Positions 12,574 through 12,718 of a stretch of DNA of 12,718 nt are shown here, piece after piece. Position numbers and translations under genes: made by a program. A model generated the notes under the pieces. The model made no database searches, had not been told where the DNA came from, and saw only the letters and a program-made list of their open reading frames with translations. This DNA is from Saprospiraceae bacterium (lineage in GTDB: Bacteria > Bacteroidota > Bacteroidia > Bacteroidales > JAIPBB01): contig JAIPBB010000143.1 of the NCBI GenBank assembly GCA_021739805.1, positions 1 to 12,718 of the forward strand, in the 5' to 3' direction. Position 1 is the first letter of the stretch. Each line of letters starts with the position of its first letter.

Positions 12574-12718
12574 TTATTCAATATCAGTTATTTCTCCCAA
12601 TATACCAATTACAGTTGGGTAGTTATTCTCTTTAAGCTCTTTAAACTTCTTATGAACTAAAACCTTTGTTATCTTTTTTGATTTTATCTCATCCAAATTC
12701 TCTATATCTTGCTTCATT
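12574..12718 (-). CDS. Small protein or C-terminal end of a larger one (possibly partial)
   Basis: An open minus-strand frame enters from the right edge and stops at a TAA (12574-12576). The visible 47 residues read MKQDIENLDEIKSKKITKVL, then VHKKFKELKENNYPTVIGIL, then GEITDIE. The ATG lies at 12715-12717, one base from the window end, so I cannot tell whether it is the true start or an internal Met. Lysine-rich helices dominate, followed by a short beta-like VIGILGEITDIE end. No family recognised. Confidence 0.5.
   Translation of the reverse strand, partial: MKQDIENLDEIKSKKITKVLVHKKFKELKENNYPTVIGILGEITDIE

Overview
The window looks like chromosomal DNA of an uncultured or environmental member of the Bacteroidota. 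The DNA is AT-rich. One secreted protease ends in a type IX secretion (T9SS) type-A sorting domain. Genes lack Shine-Dalgarno sequences, and matches to the Bacteroidota -7 promoter element (TAnnTTTG) lie in front of a few of them. Apart from a transposase tail at the left edge, every gene I accept is on the minus strand, so the window is best read from right to left.

Layout from left to right: (1) 1-180: 3' end of an IS5-type transposase on the plus strand and a bidirectional terminator. (2) 201-2831: a subtilisin-like T9SS cargo protease. (3) 3102-3734: a CutC-family protein whose start codon lies in a degenerate GTCATT repeat array. (4) 3848-5756: three envelope proteins: a small lipoprotein, an OmpA-type peptidoglycan-binding protein and a probable outer-membrane barrel protein. 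(5) 5753-6194: a decayed locus holding the frameshifted N-terminus of a zeta-toxin-like P-loop protein, an intact 57-codon companion gene and the 3' tail of another gene. (6) 6208-9402: a three-gene operon of a methyltransferase, a GtrB/DPM1-type glycosyltransferase and a polytopic membrane protein, probably for polyprenyl-phosphate-linked glycan modification. (7) 9403-9730: intergenic DNA carrying a 150-bp MITE-like element with perfect terminal inverted repeats, a 4-bp target duplication and competing internal hairpins. (8) 9731-12415: a lipoprotein resembling the periplasmic end of GldM, a membrane-anchored HExxH (MA-type) peptidase and a lipoprotein of unknown function, the last flanked by 25-bp perfect direct repeats. 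(9) 12574-12718: the end of a further small gene.

Most of the genes serve the cell envelope or secretion (T9SS cargo, OmpA, barrel, lipoproteins, glycan operon). Interspersed are signs of genome turnover: an IS end, a MITE, a toxin locus in decay and repeat-bounded genes. Only the glycosyltransferase operon shows tight coupling (a 16-bp gap and an ATGA overlap). The single-gene units elsewhere look independent. I see no CRISPR array, tRNA or rRNA. The best candidates for something undescribed are the MITE-like element, the zeta-toxin remnant with its preserved companion, and the repeat-bounded lipoprotein unit.
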